Assembly (NCBI GenBank): GCA_963703565.1
Contig: CAVPEW010000030.1
Location: 1-64,000 of the forward strand
Length of the DNA stretch: 64,000 nt
Direction of reading: 5' to 3'
DNA from: CAVPEW01 sp963703565
GTDB taxonomy: Bacteria; Actinomycetota; Acidimicrobiia; Acidimicrobiales; VFJN01
Shown here: piece after piece, positions 59,518-64,000 of the stretch
Position numbering within the stretch: position 1 is the first letter of the stretch
Layout of the letters: every line of letters begins with the position of its first letter
Translations under genes and position numbers: made by a program
The notes under the pieces: model-generated
What the model was told of the DNA's origin: nothing
What the model saw: only the letters and a program-made list of their open reading frames with translations
Database searches by the model: none

Positions 59518-60336
59518 TCAGATCATGTAGGCGAGGTTGTCGAGCACCGCGCGGCCCAGTGAGGGGTCGCCCTCGATCTCGACCTCGCCGGCGCGCGGCG
59601 CGTCGGCGCGGCCGCCCACGCGTCTGGCCAGTGCCAGCACCGGCAGGCGCAACGTCGTGGTGGCGTCGCCTGCCAGGGCGTCGACGGTGCGGGCGCGGTC
59701 GCCCACCAGGACGTGGATCCGCCGTGGCGCGGGTCCGGTCAGGTCGAAGGTCACCGACGAGCCCCGCGGCGCGGCGGCCTTCTTGCCGACCACGAATCCC
59801 AACGACGCCGCGATCTCGTCGAGGCATTCCTCGACGGCGGGTCCCCCGTCGTGGCCGGGCCGGCCGGTCGCCACCCGGATGTCCTGTTCGTGCATCCAGC
59901 AGTCGAAGACCCGGATGCGCATGAACCGGCCGTAGGAGTCGGGCCCGGCGGGCGTGAAGCCCTCGGTGTCCCACGTCTGCTGGTCCATCTCGCCGAGCGC
60001 CGCGAGCCGTCGGGCGACCAGGGCGCGCAGCCGGGCGGTCAGCTCGGCGGGCGGGACCGGAGCCAGGGCCTGAACCCAGGCCTCGTTGAAGGCCCCTATG
60101 TCGTTGCGCACGTGGTCGAGCGCCGAGACGTCGAGGTCGACCTCGGGGTTGGGCTGACCGTCGAGCATCGCCTCGGTCCCGTAGATGTGAGCGACGTTGG
60201 AGTGCACGTCCCAGCCGGGGCAGGCGGTGGGCAGGGACCAGTCGGCCTCGTCGAGCGCCTCGAGCAGGGTGTCCAGCGCCCTGAACTGATGGGCGACGGC
60301 AGCTACGACTCGATCCTTGGGCAATCGGGTGGCCAC
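59518..60336 (-). CDS. Maleylpyruvate isomerase-family mycothiol-dependent enzyme
   Basis: 272 residues. The N-terminal DinB-like MDMPI domain holds the metal ligands in CPGWDVHSNVAHIYGTE (His) and FDCWMHEQDIR (His...Glu/Asp), with a C-terminal SCP-2-like part (VTFDLTGPAPRRIHVLVGD, LRLPVLALARRVGG). Proteins of this kind use mycothiol, the actinobacterial thiol. The exact reaction is not known. It converges with the F420 gene and diverges from clpB. Confidence 0.82.
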   Translation of the reverse strand: MATRLPKDRVVAAVAHQFRALDTLLEALDEADWSLPTACPGWDVHSNVAHIYGTEAMLDGQPNPEVDLDVSALDHVRNDIGAFNEAWVQALAPVPPAELTARLRALVARRLAALGEMDQQTWDTEGFTPAGPDSYGRFMRIRVFDCWMHEQDIRVATGRPGHDGGPAVEECLDEIAASLGFVVGKKAAAPRGSSVTFDLTGPAPRRIHVLVGDRARTVDALAGDATTTLRLPVLALARRVGGRADAPRAGEVEIEGDPSLGRAVLDNLAYMI

Positions 60337-60399
60337 GGTCGGCTCGCTCCTCCCCCGGGACCCCCCTGGACGCCGGCACGGGCAGGCTAGTCCGTCAGA

Positions 60400-60441
60400 G
60401 TTGACATCTCAGTTGTCAACTTTATTGAGCCGTCCTACACT
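60400..60441 (+). promoter_or_regulatory. clpB promoter with HAIR-like (HspR) operator, probably leaderless
   Basis: GTTGACA-N7-TGTCAAC (60400-60420) is a perfect 7-7-7 inverted repeat, the same geometry as the HspR-associated inverted repeat CTTGAGT-N7-ACTCAAG, sharing TTGA...TCAA. A sigma-70-type promoter overlaps it: TTGTCA (60413-60418), 17 nt, TACACT (60436-60441). The GTG start at 60448 is 7 nt past the -10 box and has no ribosome site, so the mRNA is probably leaderless. HspR itself is not in the window. Confidence 0.7.
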
Positions 60442-60447
60442 TGCGAT

Positions 60448-62971
<2,524 letters not shown>

Positions 62972-63004
62972 GCGCGCGGACAACGCCCGAGCGCGACGGG
63001 GTGC

Positions 63005-63455
63005 TCAGCGAGCCAGCAGGACGTCGCGGGCGGTGAGCGCCGCGCAGCGGCGGACGAAGTCGTCGGGAACCACGGGCTTGGTGACCACGTCGCGCACGCC
63101 GAAGCTGCGCCGGGCGCGCCGCAGGATCGGCCCGTCGTCCACCCCCGACAGGACCACCACGGTCACGTCGTCGAGCACTCCGAGGGAGCGGAGGACCTCC
63201 AGCGAGGCGAAACCGCCCAGGACGGGCATCATCAGGTCGAGCACCAGCAGCTCGGGCAGCAGCGCCGCGCCCATCACGGCGCCCGAGTAGCCGTTGCCAG
63301 CCTCCTCGACGCTCCAACCGTCGAGGCTCGAAGGCGGTGCGCAGCAGGCGACGCTGGGCCACCTCGTCGTCCACGAGCAGCGCCAGCGGGCGCCCGGGGC
63401 GCTCACCAGATGCCGGCGGGACCGGGCAGCCCGACTCGGCTGATCCCCTAGACAT
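63005..63455 (-). CDS. Response regulator receiver-domain protein, apparent frameshift
   Basis: ATG 63455 opens MSRGSAESG and RPLALLVDDEVAQRRLLRTAFE with the acidic pair of a CheY-like receiver; the +1 frame supplies DGWSVEEAGNGYSGAV, the phosphorylation Asp in ELLVLDLMMPVLGG, VVVLSGVDD and the Lys in VVTKPVVPDDF. The span is 451 bp, 150 codons plus one base. Reading GAGGCTC at 63323-63329 as GAGCTC restores TAFELDGWSVEEAG. No output domain follows, so it is a single-domain regulator. No kinase is adjacent. Confidence 0.8.
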
Positions 63456-63727
63456 CTCACTTTGCGTGGTCATGTGACCACAGAGAATACCAAGATGGCG
63501 GGAGAGCCCACCGCGCCGCGTGATGGGGTTGACGCGGTCACCCCAATTGCTGCACGATCGGCCACGCAACGTGGTCGATGGGCCCGGTTCGAGTTCGGCC
63601 GGCAGGGCCGTCGTTGCAAATGGGGAGGTCCAGACCCGCCGGCTGAACTGGTCGCTGCGCCGGCGGCGAGCCACAGCGAACCCGGCCCCGGCGGACTGAG
63701 CGACTGCTCCTCAGAAGGGACCGGCAA

Positions 63728-64000
63728 GTGACCAACAAGGCGGAGAGAACGATTCGACGGCGCGCGCCCCTCGGGCGACGCGCCACCAGGGCGGGTGTGG
63801 CGGGACTGGTCGCCGCGGCCGCCACCCTTGCGCTGGCCGCGCCGGCCTCGGCACACCATGCCGACGTGGTGGCCGAAGCCAGCTGCGGAGCCTCGCAAGG
63901 CACCTTCTCGGTTTCGTTCACGGCGACATCCTGGAGCCAGGACGACAACGGCAAGCACCCCGACATCGAGATCTTCTCGGGACCCACGACCACGAACTGG
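63728..64000 (+). CDS. Exported protein, N-terminal part (runs off the window)
   Basis: GTG 63728 follows AGAAGGGA by 8 nt. A basic n-region (TNKAERTIRRRAPLGRRATR) leads to a hydrophobic helix (AGVAGLVAAAATLALAAPASA) with cleavage expected after ASA. The mature start ADVVAEASCGASQGTFSVSF resembles surface proteins of actinobacteria with repeated beta domains, but the visible 70 residues do not allow a family call. The 270 bp upstream (63456-63727) show no gene and no riboswitch that I recognise. Confidence 0.65.
   Translation, partial: MTNKAERTIRRRAPLGRRATRAGVAGLVAAAATLALAAPASAHHADVVAEASCGASQGTFSVSFTATSWSQDDNGKHPDIEIFSGPTTTNW

Noticed and set aside
63456..63727. Possible riboswitch upstream of the last exported protein
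   Set aside because: I looked for c-di-AMP, cobalamin and other conserved cores and found none; only generic GC-rich stems are visible.

Overview
The window is high-GC DNA (roughly 70 % by eye), densely packed with 4-base start/stop overlaps, GTG/TTG starts and little intergenic space. RarA, the ClpS-DUF2017 pair, F420-dependent and mycothiol-dependent enzyme families, an HspR-type operator at clpB and caa3-type oxidase genes point to an uncultured actinobacterium, most likely of the class Acidimicrobiia. The taxonomic call is inference from gene content.

Layout. 1-1669 looks damaged or chimeric: a rarA 3' end, a frameshifted DUF948-like gene, then about 570 bp of an alphaproteobacterial-type ligA lying in frame behind a truncated substrate-binding lipoprotein gene. 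1885-15288 (minus strand) is a catabolic region for an aromatic or steroid-like ring: two Rieske dioxygenases, a dihydrodiol dehydrogenase, an extradiol dioxygenase, a meta-cleavage hydrolase, an IclR regulator, a zinc alcohol dehydrogenase and a LivFGHM transporter with a Tat lipoprotein receptor. serS, an M50 protease remnant and a two-gene ABC exporter follow. 19160-24008 holds the lower meta-cleavage pathway (hydrolase, aldolase, acylating acetaldehyde dehydrogenase, hydratase) and an aldo-keto reductase, giving pyruvate and acyl-CoA.

24023-33325 is one respiratory operon (minus strand) for a caa3-type cytochrome c oxidase: ctaB, a COX1 paralogue, a COX3 paralogue, a membrane protein, ctaC, ctaD, ctaE, ctaF and ctaG. 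The COX1 paralogue keeps both low-spin haem histidines but has lost every CuB and haem a3 ligand that I can align. Divergently, a RsbW-like/SpoIIE regulator was once followed 9 nt later by ctaA. The two are now split by a 6464-bp element (35712-42175) with 17-bp imperfect terminal repeats and a perfect 6-bp target duplication. It carries a LuxR regulator, an exported protein, fragments of a second meta-cleavage cluster and an IS1634-type transposase.

42190-64000 is core genome: ctaA, clpS, DUF2017, three tRNAs (Glu, Asp, Phe), ohr, a PIG-L deacetylase, a cobalt/nickel ECF transporter with a divergent Fur regulator, an ammonium transporter, a MoxR-DUF58-VWA-VWA operon, a PEP-utilizing enzyme, a tyrosine phosphatase, an F420 oxidoreductase, a mycothiol-dependent enzyme, clpB under a HAIR-like operator, a response regulator and the start of an exported protein.

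Seven otherwise conserved genes are broken by one extra base, and in all seven the extra base doubles an interior nucleotide of a GAGCTC hexamer. This looks like a motif-specific sequencing or consensus error and should be kept in mind when reading the frameshifted entries.
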